Assembly (NCBI GenBank): GCA_012034805.1 | Contig: JAAUOP010000023.1 | Location: 1-46,595 of the forward strand | Direction: 5' to 3' | Origin: Synechococcales cyanobacterium CRU_2_2 | GTDB taxonomy: Bacteria > Cyanobacteriota > Cyanobacteriia > PCC-9006 > JAAUQQ01 | Length of the DNA stretch: 46,595 bases | Shown: one piece after another, positions 26,018 to 35,754 of the stretch | How positions within the stretch are numbered: position 1 is the stretch's first letter | Layout: every line of letters starts with the position of its first letter | Position numbers and translations under genes: made by a program | The notes under the pieces: model-generated | Database searches by the model: none | Seen by the model: only the letters and a program-made list of their open reading frames with translations | What the model was told of the DNA's origin: nothing

Positions 26018-29000
26018 CTAGCGTTTTAGCCACCACACCAACATCACTACCGCCAGCCCCACAGCAAACCAGAGATAAAATGGTTGATTCCTGGCGCGGG
26101 TTTGAGCGGTGCGAGTTTTTCGTTGATTGACTTGGCGTTCTCGATCATACCAATCGCTCAGGGATTCGGGTTTGGGGTCATCGCCAATGGAAGGCGCAAG
26201 GCGGCGTTGGGCAGGGATGATTTGATTGCTGCACTGACGAATGGCTTGATTGCATTGTTCGACCATGTGTTCGAGTTTGAGGTCTGCATAAATGGCTTCG
26301 GCTTGTTGGAAGTTGAGCAAGGCTTGACCAGGGTCATCCAGCTTGGCTTGAGCAAGTGCCATATTGAATAGCGAGGTTCCAACTCCCCAGCGATCGTCAA
26401 TTTTCTTTTGAATCGTCAGGGATTGTTGATAGTAAGTGATTGCTTGCCTATAATCTCCTGAAGAATTGTAGGCATTACCAAGTCCAGTTAAAGACTCTGC
26501 TTCACCACGTTTATAACCGATCGCCCGTTTTATTTCTAAGGATTGTTGGTGGTAATTAATTGCCTGCCTATAGTCGCCTAGGAAATCGTAGACATTGCCA
26601 AGACCATGTAACGAATTGGCTTCAAATTCACGATTACCAACTTTACGCTGAATAAGCAGTGCTTGGTGATAGAGATCAATAGCTTTGTGATAGTCACCTA
26701 ATGATCGAAAAATATTGCCCAAGTTGCATAATGAACCTCCTTCACCATCACTATCGCCAATGACCTGTCGAATTTCCAAGGATTGTTGATAAGCGGCGAT
26801 TGCTTTTTCATAGTCTCCTAAATCGCTGTAGACACTTCCAAGACCAGTCAAAGAACTGGCTTGACCTCTCTGATTACCAATCTCTTGATCAATAGCCAAG
26901 GATTGTTGATGAGAGATAATCGCTTGTTCGTAGTTCCCCAAAGAATAGTAGATATTGCCAAGACCATTTAAAGAAGCAGCTTCACCCTGCTTATGACCAA
27001 TTTCTCGCAAGATTTTAAGGGATTGCTGGTGGTAAGTGATTGCCTGTCCATAATCCCCTAAAGAATGATAAATATTACTAAGACTATTGAGAGAACCAGC
27101 TTCACCTTTCTTATTGTTGATTGAACATTCAATTACTAAGGATTGTTGGTGATAGGTAATCGCCTTTTCATAGTTTCTTGAAGAGCCATAGGCATTACCA
27201 AGAGCACTTAAGGCTGTAGCTTCGCCACTTTTATCACCAATAGTTCGTAAGATTTCTAGAGACTGCTTGTAGTAGGTGATGGCTTGTTCATAATTACCCA
27301 GAAAACGATATGCATTGCCGAGATTTCCTAGGCAAAGAGCTTCACCACGTTTATCACCGATCTCTTTCGAGATACCTAGAGCTTCTTGGTGGTAGGTAAT
27401 TGCTAACTTATAGTCATCCAGGTTATGGTAAACGCTGCCGAGATTACATAGAGAACCAGCTTCACCATGTTTGTCGCCGATTGCCCGTGAGATTTCTAAA
27501 GATTCTTGCTGGTAAGTAATTGCCTGACTATAGGAACATAAGGAATTGTAGACAGTACCGAGATTGCCTAGAGCAGCGGCTTGTCCTTCTAGATACTTCA
27601 GGTTAGTGAAGTGGTTATAGGCTTGTTGATGAGCAGTGACGGCCCTTGGGTAATCCCCCAAATTTTGCTGGAAATTGCCTAATCGCGTCCAAGCCCAGCC
27701 GAGATTTTGCGTTTCGGTGTCATCTGCCGGTTGCCATGCAGTGGTCAAGCGCTCATACAGCGGCAGCAACGATCGCCAGTGACCCGCCCGATCAAGCTGA
27801 TGGAAACAGCGATCAAGCAGATCATAAGCCCGCTGGTATTGCCCCAATTCACAAGCATGATAAAACGCTTCCAACGGTTCTCGGCAACTGGCGAGGGTGC
27901 CATCCCAAGGTTGGGCGTGACGGGTGTAAAAGGCAATGGCTTGCTCATGGGCAACGGTCGTTTGCGCTTGTTCCTCTGCGCCCAACTGCAAATATCGGGC
28001 AATTAAGGGCAAAAATCAAACCGCCATTCGCCATCAAGTTTTGATTCCTGCACAAAACTCCAGCGCGCCAAATAGCGCAACTGCTGGAGTTCCACCGCCT
28101 CATCCACCATTGCCTGTGCCATCCCCAGCCCAAACCCTTGTCGCACCACACTCAACCGCCACAGCAAAACCCGCAACCACGCCGGATGCAACCGCTCAAA
28201 ACTGGCATCCAACACTTTGCCCACACTCGCTTCCGAATCTCCCCGGTGGGACTCAACAATGCCCCGCAGCAGTTTTACCCCACTACGCCCCAACCGCAAA
28301 ATCTCCGGTTGCTCAAAATCTTCCTTTCCTGCCGCTTCAGCAAGTTCACCGCCAATGTCAACAGCAACGGGTGTCCATCCGCCGCTTCGACAAACGCTTC
28401 CAGATCCGCTTGCTCCCCAGTTACGCCCTCCCCTTGCAACAAAGCCACCCCTTGCTCCCGGTCTAATCCCCACAGGGGCAGCCAAGTCCACGCATTGGCC
28501 GATGGCAACTCCAGCCGATACTGACTGGTCAGCAGCAGACAGCCCCCACCACTCCGCCCCAGCCAGCCAGCCAGAAACTCGCCATAGGGCTGCCAGAGTG
28601 CCTCACTTTGGAACAACGTCTCCAGGTTATCCATCGCTAATACACAGGAATGCTGGATCAGATTGTTCAGCGACTCTTGCACTAACGCCGCGTCATCCAG
28701 TTGCTCGTAGGTTTCCCGCCGCTGGTCATACGCCACTTCCCCCACCAATTTGCGAATCACCCAGCGAGCAAAGGTGCCAAAGGCGATGGGTTCCTGAAAA
28801 TTGACCCACAACGGCTGACTCTCAAACCCAGAATCCGATGCGGTTGCCAAGATTTGCACCACCTTCGCCGCCGTTGCCGACTTGCCATAGCCTCCGGCTC
28901 CTTCCAGACCAATCACACGCAACTGCTGGGTAGCTAACCACTGCCGCAACTGCGTTTCTTGCGGGCGAGTCTGCCAGAGTTCATCCTTGGGCAACGGCGG

Positions 29001-29156
29001 CAAACCCTCATTCACCACAGAACTCAGGGCTTTGGCTCGTTGGGTGTAGTGAATCGTCTGGGTAATGCTGCCAATCCGAATTACGTTGGCTGTGACGTTC
29101 TGAAGCGCAATTTGCTGGGGCGTGGGTTGCTGAGGCGTGGGCTGTGGGTCAGTCAT
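26018..29156 (-). pseudogene. STAND (NB-ARC-like) ATPase with about 11 TPRs and a C-terminal membrane anchor, two frameshifts
   Basis: Three successive frames give a protein of about 1045 residues. Frame one (29156-about 28324): Walker A GLEGAGGYGKSATA near 84-97, Walker B CVLAMDNLETL near 171-181, a sensor-like LLLTSQYRL and a GLPL-like DGHPLLLTLAV. One extra G near 28323-28324 leads into frame two, a winged-helix-like part (LHPAWLRVLLWRLSVV). One extra base in the A5 run 28011-28015 leads into the TPR frame. That frame has about 11 tandem 40-residue repeats of the form GDYxQAITYHQQSLEI-IGDKxGEA-SL-NLGNxY, and ends in YLWFAVGLAVVMLVWWLKR, a membrane helix. STAND ATPases act as signal switches, often in phage defence or cell death. 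Domains are complete in order, so indel error rather than decay is plausible. Confidence 0.8.
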
Positions 29157-29160
29157 GAGT

Positions 29161-29619
29161 TCACTGTTTCTGAGTCAAATTGTCAAATTCCAAACTCTCT
29201 GCTTCCACATCTACCAGCAATTGCTGATCCGCTGCACCTGTTGCCTCTTGGCGTACATCTTTGGCTTTGATCCCCTTGCTCGTCTTAATGCCCACAAGCA
29301 TTTGCTGCACGCGCTCCGGCTCTGCTTTCTGGATCTCCGTGACGATCGCCGCTAGCTCTGCGCGAAAATCCTCATCCTCGACAAACTCCGCCTCTAAAAC
29401 TGTCTCTATCTTCCGCTGTGCATCTAGAGCATTTCCCTTCGCTGCCGCGATCGCCGCCAAATTTTCCTCCGTCTTCTTCCGTCCCTTAAAGCGGTTGGCG
29501 ATCGCTGTCCACAACTGCTCAATCAGCTTCTCCGCCGTTTTTCCCGCTGCGCTCTCGGCAAACTTCTGCGCCGCCAAACCCACGATTAGAGCCGTCGTAA
29601 TCGGTTCTGTCATCGCCAT
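29161..29619 (-). CDS. Helical partner protein of the STAND ATPase
   Basis: 152 codons, 4 bp before the STAND gene on the same strand, so probably co-translated. Almost entirely helical: ITTALIVGLAAQKFAESAAG then KTAEKLIEQLWTAIANRF, then a charged stretch (KKTEENLAAIAAAKGNALDAQRK) and DEDFRAELAAIVTEIQKAE. Similar N-terminal segments occur fused to NB-ARC or other effector proteins in cyanobacteria (from memory), so it may be a separate effector-associated domain linking the ATPase to its effector or membrane. No enzyme motif is visible. Confidence 0.6.
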   Translation of the reverse strand: MAMTEPITTALIVGLAAQKFAESAAGKTAEKLIEQLWTAIANRFKGRKKTEENLAAIAAAKGNALDAQRKIETVLEAEFVEDEDFRAELAAIVTEIQKAEPERVQQMLVGIKTSKGIKAKDVRQEATGAADQQLLVDVEAESLEFDNLTQKQ

Positions 29620-29754
29620 TCTCCCGTTAGGTGTTTCTTCTATTAAAACTCGTCGATCGCCCCCATGAAACGACTGCTGGAGCGATCTCTTCCTAAACGT
29701 TTTTGCACTGACTGATAACTTCTAAGAACGAGTGCAACACCTTTGTGCGAAGCC

Positions 29755-29839
29755 AGCTAACGGTGCGCTTGAGCGGCTGCAACCTGCTTCGCAATGCACC
29801 CAGAGCCTTATTCAGTCCGCTCCAAGCGAATTGTTAGAC
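29755..29839 (-). repeat. attC-like integron recombination site A
   Basis: 85 bp. On the minus strand: R'' GTCTAAC, AATTCGCTTGGAGCGGACTG, a loop containing GGTTGCAG, then CCGCTCAAGCGCACC and R' GTTAGCT. CGCTTGGAGCGGACTG on the 5' arm faces CGCTTGAGCGGCTG on the 3' arm: the same two extra bases (G, then A) as in site B. The AACAATTCG start is close to the common attC consensus (from memory). Same orientation as site B. Confidence 0.75.
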
Positions 29840-30129
29840 CGCCACGCCGCCAACAATCCCCAATCCAACCTTGCCACTCACAGCTTAACCCGAAACCACA
29901 ACCGCCTCCACAAACTGACTTCGCGGTGCTTTGAAACTGGCAAACTCGACCCAAGCCACCGTCCCAACCCACAACCATCGCGCCTTCACAGATCTCCATC
30001 GCGCCGCTTTGACGCTCACAGATCAACCTGAAACGACGAACCCAAAACGAGAAATCATCGCGGCGATGGAAAGCTCACAGATATGCTCTCTGCACCGTCT
30101 CGACTATCAAGTACGAAGCGGTCTAACTA

Positions 30130-30347
30130 TTAGTTTTTATGCACGATGCTTGATAACTCCCTCCTCCCGGTATTCTCAAGCGCTAGCGCCGTATAATCCC
30201 TGGCCATGACCTGTTATCCAGGCAATTCTGCTGGATAACACCTCTGATTGGGTATTATCAGGCAAGGCTGCATGATAACAATCCATTTCTCGGCATTATC
30301 CCGGCATCGCTGCCTGATAACATCCCCATAGAGGTATTATCGTGAGG
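30130..30347 (+). repeat. 41-bp palindromic-core repeat array, 5 copies plus a part
   Basis: Units of exactly 41 bases start at 30130, 30171, 30212, 30253 and 30294; a part starts at 30335. The best three share TATTATC, a GGCA-CTGC/GCTGC core and GATAACA, followed by 13 variable bases ending in GG. Each unit forms a small hairpin (for example TTATCCAG with CTGGATAA). The outer two units are degenerate. The last unit is broken by the MITE. Unequal spacer size, variation in the core and period 41 argue against CRISPR. Confidence 0.85.
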
Positions 30348-30349
30348 TT

Positions 30350-30440
30350 GGGAGCATGTCACTTTCTGGAGAGCATACCTGTCAAGCAGAGGCTGAAAGC
30401 ACGAGCTTTCGTAGTCATCTTAAAAAGTGACATGCTCCCG
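30350..30440 (+). mobile_element. Short MITE with 8-bp target duplication
   Basis: About 90 bp bounded by perfect 16-bp inverted repeats GGGAGCATGTCACTTT (30350-30365) and its complement (30424-30439), with an inner hairpin GAAAGC-ACGA-GCTTTC. GTGAGGTT occurs immediately left (30342-30349) and right (30441-30448), a target duplication. It is too short to encode a protein and so needs a transposase in trans from an element with the same ends. Confidence 0.88.
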
Positions 30441-30448
30441 GTGAGGTT

Positions 30449-30795
30449 TCATCAGAATTACCACAGTTCAAAGAAACCCCATGTCTGACTATGGCAAATT
30501 GAGAAAGAGTTTCCCCTCTCATTTGCAGTGGCATCCTCGTCCACGAGCTATTGGGACTGACTTGTTCCGACGAAGCAGAATTCTTTTTAAAAGTGGCAGA
30601 GCGACTTGCCGGATTCCAAGGACTTAAATGCGATCGCCGTTACTCCACTCTTGGAACTAGTCGGCTTTGATGATCCGCCTTACCGATTGCGATCGGAGCT
30701 GATGGTAGACATTCAGACCCAGTAGGAGCAGCAAATACTGTAGTTCGGGAAGGGCCATCCATCTTGATAGGAAGTTTTGGGCGATCGCCCACAGA
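30449..30795 (+). other. Intergenic region without a supported gene
   Basis: Contains the remainder of the interrupted 41-bp unit, then open stretches with protein-like composition (one reads ELLGLTCSDEAEFFLKVAER) that have no start, no ribosome binding site and no recognised family. Possibly the remains of a lost gene at the island border. Nothing else is seen before glpK. Confidence 0.3.
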
Positions 30796-32364
30796 TTAAC
30801 GCGAAGCATCCGTCCAGTGTTTAGTGTGTTCCACCGCTTGTTGCCAGCGGGCAAAGTGCTCGGTCGCAACAGCGCTGGTGGCCAGCGGAGCGATCTTCGG
30901 TTCAAAGACGCGATCGACCTGGCGGGTTGCAATGAGGGAGTCGTAATCGTGCCAGAAGCCGATGGCCAGACCCGCTGCGAACGCGATTCCCTGGACAGTT
31001 GCGTCTAGAATCTGGGGTCGCTCGACCGGAATGCCGAGCACATCGGCCTGGAACTGCATCAAAAAGTTATTCTGGCAGGCACCGCCATCGACCTTGAGGC
31101 GGGTAATCGGAGTGGCGCAGCCGAGGTTGATCGCATCGATGACTTCCTTGACTTGAAAGGCGATCGCCTCCAGTACCGCCCGTACCAGGTGCGCCCGCTG
31201 CGCACCGCCCGTCAACCCCAAAAATGCCCCGCGCGCCGACATATCCCAGTGGGGTGCGCCCAAACCGCTCAGGGCCGGGACAAAGTAAACCCCATGGGTA
31301 TGGGAAACTTGCTGAGCCAACACTTCTGTTTCGTCTGCATGGTCAATCAGCTTGAGGCCATCACGCAGCCACTGGATGCAGGCTCCGCTTGTGAAAATGG
31401 CACCTTCTAGGGCGTAGCCGACGGAGAGCCGGTGCGGATGGGCGTTACTGGGATGGGCGTTCCTCGGATTAGCCTCAGGTGCGGACTGACTCCAGGCGAT
31501 CGTGCTCAACAATTGCTTGACCCGAACCACCTCAGAGCCCGTGTGGGCAACGAGAAAACTGCCTGTGCCGTAGGTACATTTGAGCAAACCGGGGCGATCG
31601 CAGCCATGGGCAAACAGCGCTGCCTGCTGATCCCCCAAAACGGCGCTAATCGGAATCTCGACCCCCAGAATCGATCGCTCCAAGTTGCCAAAGTCTCCCA
31701 GGCTAGGCCGCACCTCGGGCAACAGTTCTGCCGCAAGGCCAAACAACTCCAGCAACTCGCTATCCCAAGCCTGGGTTGCCAAGTTCAGCAACATGGTGCG
31801 ACTGGCATTGCTGGGGTCGGTGGCATGGACTTGCCCGCCGGTCAGGTTCCAGAGGATCCAGGCATCCACAGTTCCCGCGAGCGTGGTCTCCAGATTTACA
31901 GGCGTACCTGCCGCTGCTAGATGATTCAACAACCAGTTGAGCTTGGTTGCCGAAAAATAGGCATCCAGCACTAATCCGGTTTTGTCATAGATCCATTCGG
32001 CCTTGCCTGCAGCCCGCAGCTGGTCGCACAAAGCTGCCGTGCGCCGATCTTGCCAAACGATCGCTCGATGCAACGGCTGGCCCGTCGTTTTGTCCCAGAG
32101 CAAACAGGTTTCGCGCTGCACCGTCAGCCCCAGGGCCGCAATCTCGCGAGGCTCGATCGCGGCATCCCGTACAGCGGCGTGCATCGCCCAGCACACTGCC
32201 TGCCAAATTTCGCTGGGGTCGTGTTCGAGCCAGCCCGGCTGGGGATAATGCTGGGTCAGTTCCCGGTAGGCTTGGCCTACCCTTTGGCCTGCGCGATCGA
32301 ACACCATGGCACGGTTGCCCGTGGTACCCAGATCCAACGCCATGATGTAGCGGGGGATAGACAT
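30796..32364 (-). CDS. glpK: Glycerol kinase
   Basis: 522 codons, FGGY family. MALDLGTTGNRAMVFDRAG at the N-terminus binds phosphate; IVWQDRRTAALCDQLR, KTGLVLDAYFSATKLNWLL and DAWILWNLTGG mark the glycerol kinase subgroup; GDQQAALFAHGC and VDGGACQNNFLMQFQADVL are the second ATP/hinge motifs. It phosphorylates glycerol to sn-glycerol-3-phosphate, feeding lipid synthesis or glycolysis. It is slightly longer than the usual 500 residues because of an Asn/Ala/His-rich insert near 295-310. It starts 12 bp after the end of the gyrA/parC-type gene on the same strand, so it may be read from that promoter. Confidence 0.95.
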   Translation of the reverse strand: MSIPRYIMALDLGTTGNRAMVFDRAGQRVGQAYRELTQHYPQPGWLEHDPSEIWQAVCWAMHAAVRDAAIEPREIAALGLTVQRETCLLWDKTTGQPLHRAIVWQDRRTAALCDQLRAAGKAEWIYDKTGLVLDAYFSATKLNWLLNHLAAAGTPVNLETTLAGTVDAWILWNLTGGQVHATDPSNASRTMLLNLATQAWDSELLELFGLAAELLPEVRPSLGDFGNLERSILGVEIPISAVLGDQQAALFAHGCDRPGLLKCTYGTGSFLVAHTGSEVVRVKQLLSTIAWSQSAPEANPRNAHPSNAHPHRLSVGYALEGAIFTSGACIQWLRDGLKLIDHADETEVLAQQVSHTHGVYFVPALSGLGAPHWDMSARGAFLGLTGGAQRAHLVRAVLEAIAFQVKEVIDAINLGCATPITRLKVDGGACQNNFLMQFQADVLGIPVERPQILDATVQGIAFAAGLAIGFWHDYDSLIATRQVDRVFEPKIAPLATSAVATEHFARWQQAVEHTKHWTDASR

Positions 32365-32376
32365 GGCGATCGCCCC

Positions 32377-34896
32377 CTACTGCCCCAGGGACAGCGACCC
32401 GTCCCCTAGGGCGATCACCGACACCGAGATAACCTGCTCCGATCGTTCTGGTTGCAGCAAACGCTTGCCGGGACTGTCCTTTCCATGGATTTTGATCTGA
32501 TCGAGATCGAGCGTCGCCACCCGCTCTTGATCCGTCACCACCGTCACCACGGCGTCCGGCTTCGACACCACCACCGCTGTGAGCAGATCGTTCTTGAGCG
32601 CAAATTGGAAGCCCGCGTTGCCCAAATCGCCGCGATTGCCCACCGAGAGCAAATCCGCAGGCATCCGCTTAATGTAGCCCTTCGCCGAGGTCATCAGCAG
32701 CTCTGCGCCGCCGCCCACGGCCACACAGCCGACGATGCGTTCAGTCGATCGCATCCGAATCGCCTTCGCTCCCTGGTTGTTCCGGTTCGATTGGGGCAAC
32801 TGATCATCGCGAATGCGGAACCGCAGCATCCGACCGCCAGAGGTCGCTAGAATCAGCGACTGGCCTTCCTCGGCGGGCAAGACAAACTGAACCTGGTCAT
32901 CACCTTTGAGCTTCATCAGCGTCAGCCCTCGCCCAGTCAAATTGGCACATTCTGCTAGAGGGAGCCGCTTCACCTGGCCTTTTTGGGTCATCAGGATCAG
33001 CTCCCGAGATTCGTAGTCTTCTGGCAGTCCAAAGCTACACAATAAGCTGTCCGGAGCAGCTTGGAGCGCCTCAGGTAAAAGCGCAATCATCGGCTCTCCC
33101 TTGGCCTTAGCTTTGCCTTTCGTCAGCGCTAGTTCGCGCACCGGGAAGGAAAATGCTTTGCCATCTTTTGTAAAGGCAATCATCTCTTGGTCTGGATTGG
33201 CAACCTCAACTCGAATCACAAAATCTTCGACCGCCTCCAATTCCGGGCGAACTGCGGGCAATCCTTGACGCTGATAAGCCTTGAGAGGCAGCCGACGCAA
33301 ATAGCCTTTGTGGCTGAGTTCTAAGGCCGTGGGCTCTTCGATCTGGCCGCTATCGACAAAGGTTTCTGCAATTTCTTGGACAAATTGCGCCGCCTCTTCC
33401 TGGGTTTGGATGCGGGTGCGGCGAGGGGTGTCGTACTGGCGCTTGAGGGCACGGAGGTCTTTTTTGAGGGATTTGAGCAATTCGTTGCGATCGCCCAATA
33501 GCTTCTCCAAGCACTTAATTTCGGTCAGCAACAGCGCCTGTTCATCGTGGAGCTTTTGCTGTTCAATCCCCGTAATCCGCCGCATTGGCATGGCCAAAAT
33601 GGCGTCGGACTGGCGATCGTTCAGCTCAAATTCCACCTGAAACTGGGCCTTGGCCGTCGCGGCGTCTGGGGCGTCGCGCAAAATTTCAATCAGTCGCTCA
33701 AGATCACCCAGAGCCTTGAGCAAACCCTCGACAATCTCCAAGCGATCGCGCGCCACCACCAAACTATGGTTATAGCGACGGGTGAGGGTGATCTCGCGAA
33801 AGGCCAGAAACTCCTCCAGAATTTGCTTGAGTGTCAACTGGCGGGGCTGACCATCGACGATCGCCAGCAAAATCGAGCCAAAATTCGATTGCAATGCCGT
33901 TTTTTGGTAGAGCAACTGGAGCAAATGGGCTGGGTTGGCCTCACGCTTGAGTTCGATTACCACGCGCATGCCATCGCGATCGCTCTCATCGCGAATGTCT
34001 GCAATCCCATCGAGCTTGTCCTGGTTGACCAGCTCAGCCACCTTCTCAATCCAGGCCGCCTTATTCACCTGGTAGGGCAACTCTGTGATAATCAGCGCCG
34101 TTCGCCGCCGCCCTCGCCCCGCCGGAACCTCTTCAACTGCGCTCACCCCTCGCACCGCGATGCTACCGCGCCCTTCGGTGTAGGTTTTTTCAATCCCGTC
34201 CCGGCCAATGATCTCTCCGCCGGTCGGAAAATCTGGCCCCGGAATCAGCTGCGCCAACGCGACATCAGTCAAACCAGGCCGATCAATCAGCGCAATCAAG
34301 CCGTCAATAATTTCCCCCAAATTGTGCGGCGGGATATTGGTCGCCATGCCCACTGCAATCCCCGAGCAGCCATTCAACAGCAAAAACGGCAGCTGGGCTG
34401 GCAACACCACTGGCTCTTGCTGGGAACTGTCAAAGTTGTCGGTGAACTCGACCGTCTCATCGCCAATTTCCCCCAGCATGGCTTCGTTGCTGATGGGCGC
34501 GAGGCGTGTCTCGGTGTAGCGCATGGCCGCAGGCGGGTCATTGTCCACAGAGCCAAAGTTACCGTGGCCCGCAATGAGGGGATATCGGCAGGAAAAATCC
34601 TGAACCAGGCGCACCAGGGCGTCGTACACCGACTGATCCCCGTGGGGGTGGTACTTACCCAACACGTCCCCAACCACGCGGGCACACTTGCGATAGGGAC
34701 GATCGGGGGTCAAACCCAATTCATGCATCGCAAACAGAATGCGCCGCTGCACCGGCTTCAGACCATCCCGCACGTCCGGCAGCGCACGCCCTACAATGAC
34801 GCTCATGGCGTATTCCAAATAGGAGCGCTGCATCTCTTCATGCAGGGCAATGGGAACCACCCGCTCGTTGTCTAAAAGGTTCAGTTGATTAGCCAT
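32377..34896 (-). CDS. Type II topoisomerase subunit A (ParC-like, second GyrA paralogue)
   Basis: 839 codons. Catalytic domain complete: [18 protein letters not shown], the quinolone-determining region [16 protein letters not shown] and the active-site Tyr in [10 protein letters not shown]. The C-terminal beta-pinwheel has six blades of the type [15 protein letters not shown] and [13 protein letters not shown]. The canonical GyrA box (QRRGGKG) is absent: the matching region reads [12 protein letters not shown]. That suggests a topoisomerase IV-like decatenating subunit or a diverged gyrase. With subunit B it passes DNA duplexes through a double-strand break. No gyrB/parE is beside it. Divergent from the response regulator at 35359. 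Confidence 0.9.
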   Translation of the reverse strand: MANQLNLLDNERVVPIALHEEMQRSYLEYAMSVIVGRALPDVRDGLKPVQRRILFAMHELGLTPDRPYRKCARVVGDVLGKYHPHGDQSVYDALVRLVQDFSCRYPLIAGHGNFGSVDNDPPAAMRYTETRLAPISNEAMLGEIGDETVEFTDNFDSSQQEPVVLPAQLPFLLLNGCSGIAVGMATNIPPHNLGEIIDGLIALIDRPGLTDVALAQLIPGPDFPTGGEIIGRDGIEKTYTEGRGSIAVRGVSAVEEVPAGRGRRRTALIITELPYQVNKAAWIEKVAELVNQDKLDGIADIRDESDRDGMRVVIELKREANPAHLLQLLYQKTALQSNFGSILLAIVDGQPRQLTLKQILEEFLAFREITLTRRYNHSLVVARDRLEIVEGLLKALGDLERLIEILRDAPDAATAKAQFQVEFELNDRQSDAILAMPMRRITGIEQQKLHDEQALLLTEIKCLEKLLGDRNELLKSLKKDLRALKRQYDTPRRTRIQTQEEAAQFVQEIAETFVDSGQIEEPTALELSHKGYLRRLPLKAYQRQGLPAVRPELEAVEDFVIRVEVANPDQEMIAFTKDGKAFSFPVRELALTKGKAKAKGEPMIALLPEALQAAPDSLLCSFGLPEDYESRELILMTQKGQVKRLPLAECANLTGRGLTLMKLKGDDQVQFVLPAEEGQSLILATSGGRMLRFRIRDDQLPQSNRNNQGAKAIRMRSTERIVGCVAVGGGAELLMTSAKGYIKRMPADLLSVGNRGDLGNAGFQFALKNDLLTAVVVSKPDAVVTVVTDQERVATLDLDQIKIHGKDSPGKRLLQPERSEQVISVSVIALGDGSLSLGQ

Positions 34897-35358
34897 GGGT
34901 CATTGCCAGGGAATGTCTCTACGGGGATGTCTCTATATCGCAACTTGATAGTACTCAAAATAGTATTTAAGTACCATTGACTTAAGTCTCCAGCGCTCTA
35001 GGCAGCGCAATGGTTGCTGGCCCAGGGGTCAGGCTGTTCGATATCAAGCGATGTCTCGACCAATTTGCAATCTAGCAGAGATACGGAGCAAGGGTTAAAA
35101 TCCGTTGGAATCTGGTTGAAATCTACTGGGCTCTCGCGATCGATTCTGGCTCGAAATCTGCCGGGATTCTGGCCGGGATTCTGGGGGATGCCGTCTTGTG
35201 CTTGTGCTGCATTGCTTTGGGCGATATTTCGAGGTCTTATTCGATGAATGATACGGTTTGATGCGGTTGGACGACCCGATTTAGGTTAAAAATAGTAGCC
35301 AACGGTCTCTGTGCGTTTTGTACGTCCTGAGGCCGTGCCCTCCTGGATGGAAAGCAAA
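34897..35358 (-). promoter_or_regulatory. Divergent promoter region of the topoisomerase and response-regulator genes, LexA-box-like site
   Basis: 462 bases without a gene. On the minus strand GGTACTTAAATACT (34975-34962) fits the cyanobacterial LexA consensus RGTAC-N3-DGTWCB, recalled from work in Anabaena, with one mismatch. TTTTGA-N17-TATAGA about 60 bp closer to the topoisomerase is a weak promoter candidate. A 12-bp tandem repeat GCCGGGATTCTG (35160-35183, two copies) lies on the other side. Confidence 0.35.
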
Positions 35359-35754
35359 ATGGCCACCGTTCTCATCGTCGAAGATGATAAGGCAAATATC
35401 TTGGTGTTCTCCAAAATTCTCAAAAAGCGTGCAGGGCTAGATGTCCGCGCGACGGAAGATGTGGAGGAGGTGGTTGAACTTGCCGATTCTGGCCAGATTG
35501 ACTTAATTTTGATGGATGTCGCCCTCTCCCGCAGTCTGTACAATGGCCAGTCGATCGATGGTATCAAAATCACCCAGATGCTCAAGGCTCGGGAGCGGAC
35601 CCAGCATTTGCCGATTATTTTGGTGACGGCCCATGCGATGCGGGGCGATCGCGAGAACTTTCTGGGCCAGAGCGGAGCCGATGACTACATTAGCAAGCCG
35701 GTGGTCGATCAGCAGGCATTTGTGGATAAAATCTTGTCGCTGATCAAAGCGTGA
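35359..35754 (+). CDS. CheY-like single-domain response regulator
   Basis: 131 codons from ATG 35359 (MATVLIVEDDKANILVF). Receiver domain: acidic EDD near 8-10, the phosphorylated Asp in LILMDVAL (Asp53), Thr in LVTAHAM and Lys in YISKPV. There is no output domain, so it must act by protein contact. The partner kinase is not in the window. The last 11 bp overlap the end of the convergent NACHT-pentapeptide gene. Confidence 0.9.
   Translation: MATVLIVEDDKANILVFSKILKKRAGLDVRATEDVEEVVELADSGQIDLILMDVALSRSLYNGQSIDGIKITQMLKARERTQHLPIILVTAHAMRGDRENFLGQSGADDYISKPVVDQQAFVDKILSLIKA

Noticed and set aside
26400-27640. Intergenic-type DNA tandem repeat with 120-bp period
   Set aside because: The period equals 40 codons and is explained by the TPR coding repeats of the STAND gene.
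29843-30129. Possible small cassette gene after attC-like site A on the minus strand
   Set aside because: Open frames there are short, Gly/Trp/Cys-rich and lack a ribosome binding site; none resembles a known protein.
30130-30347. CRISPR array
   Set aside because: The period is constant (41 bp) but the conserved part varies between units and the variable part is only about 13 bases; no cas genes nearby.
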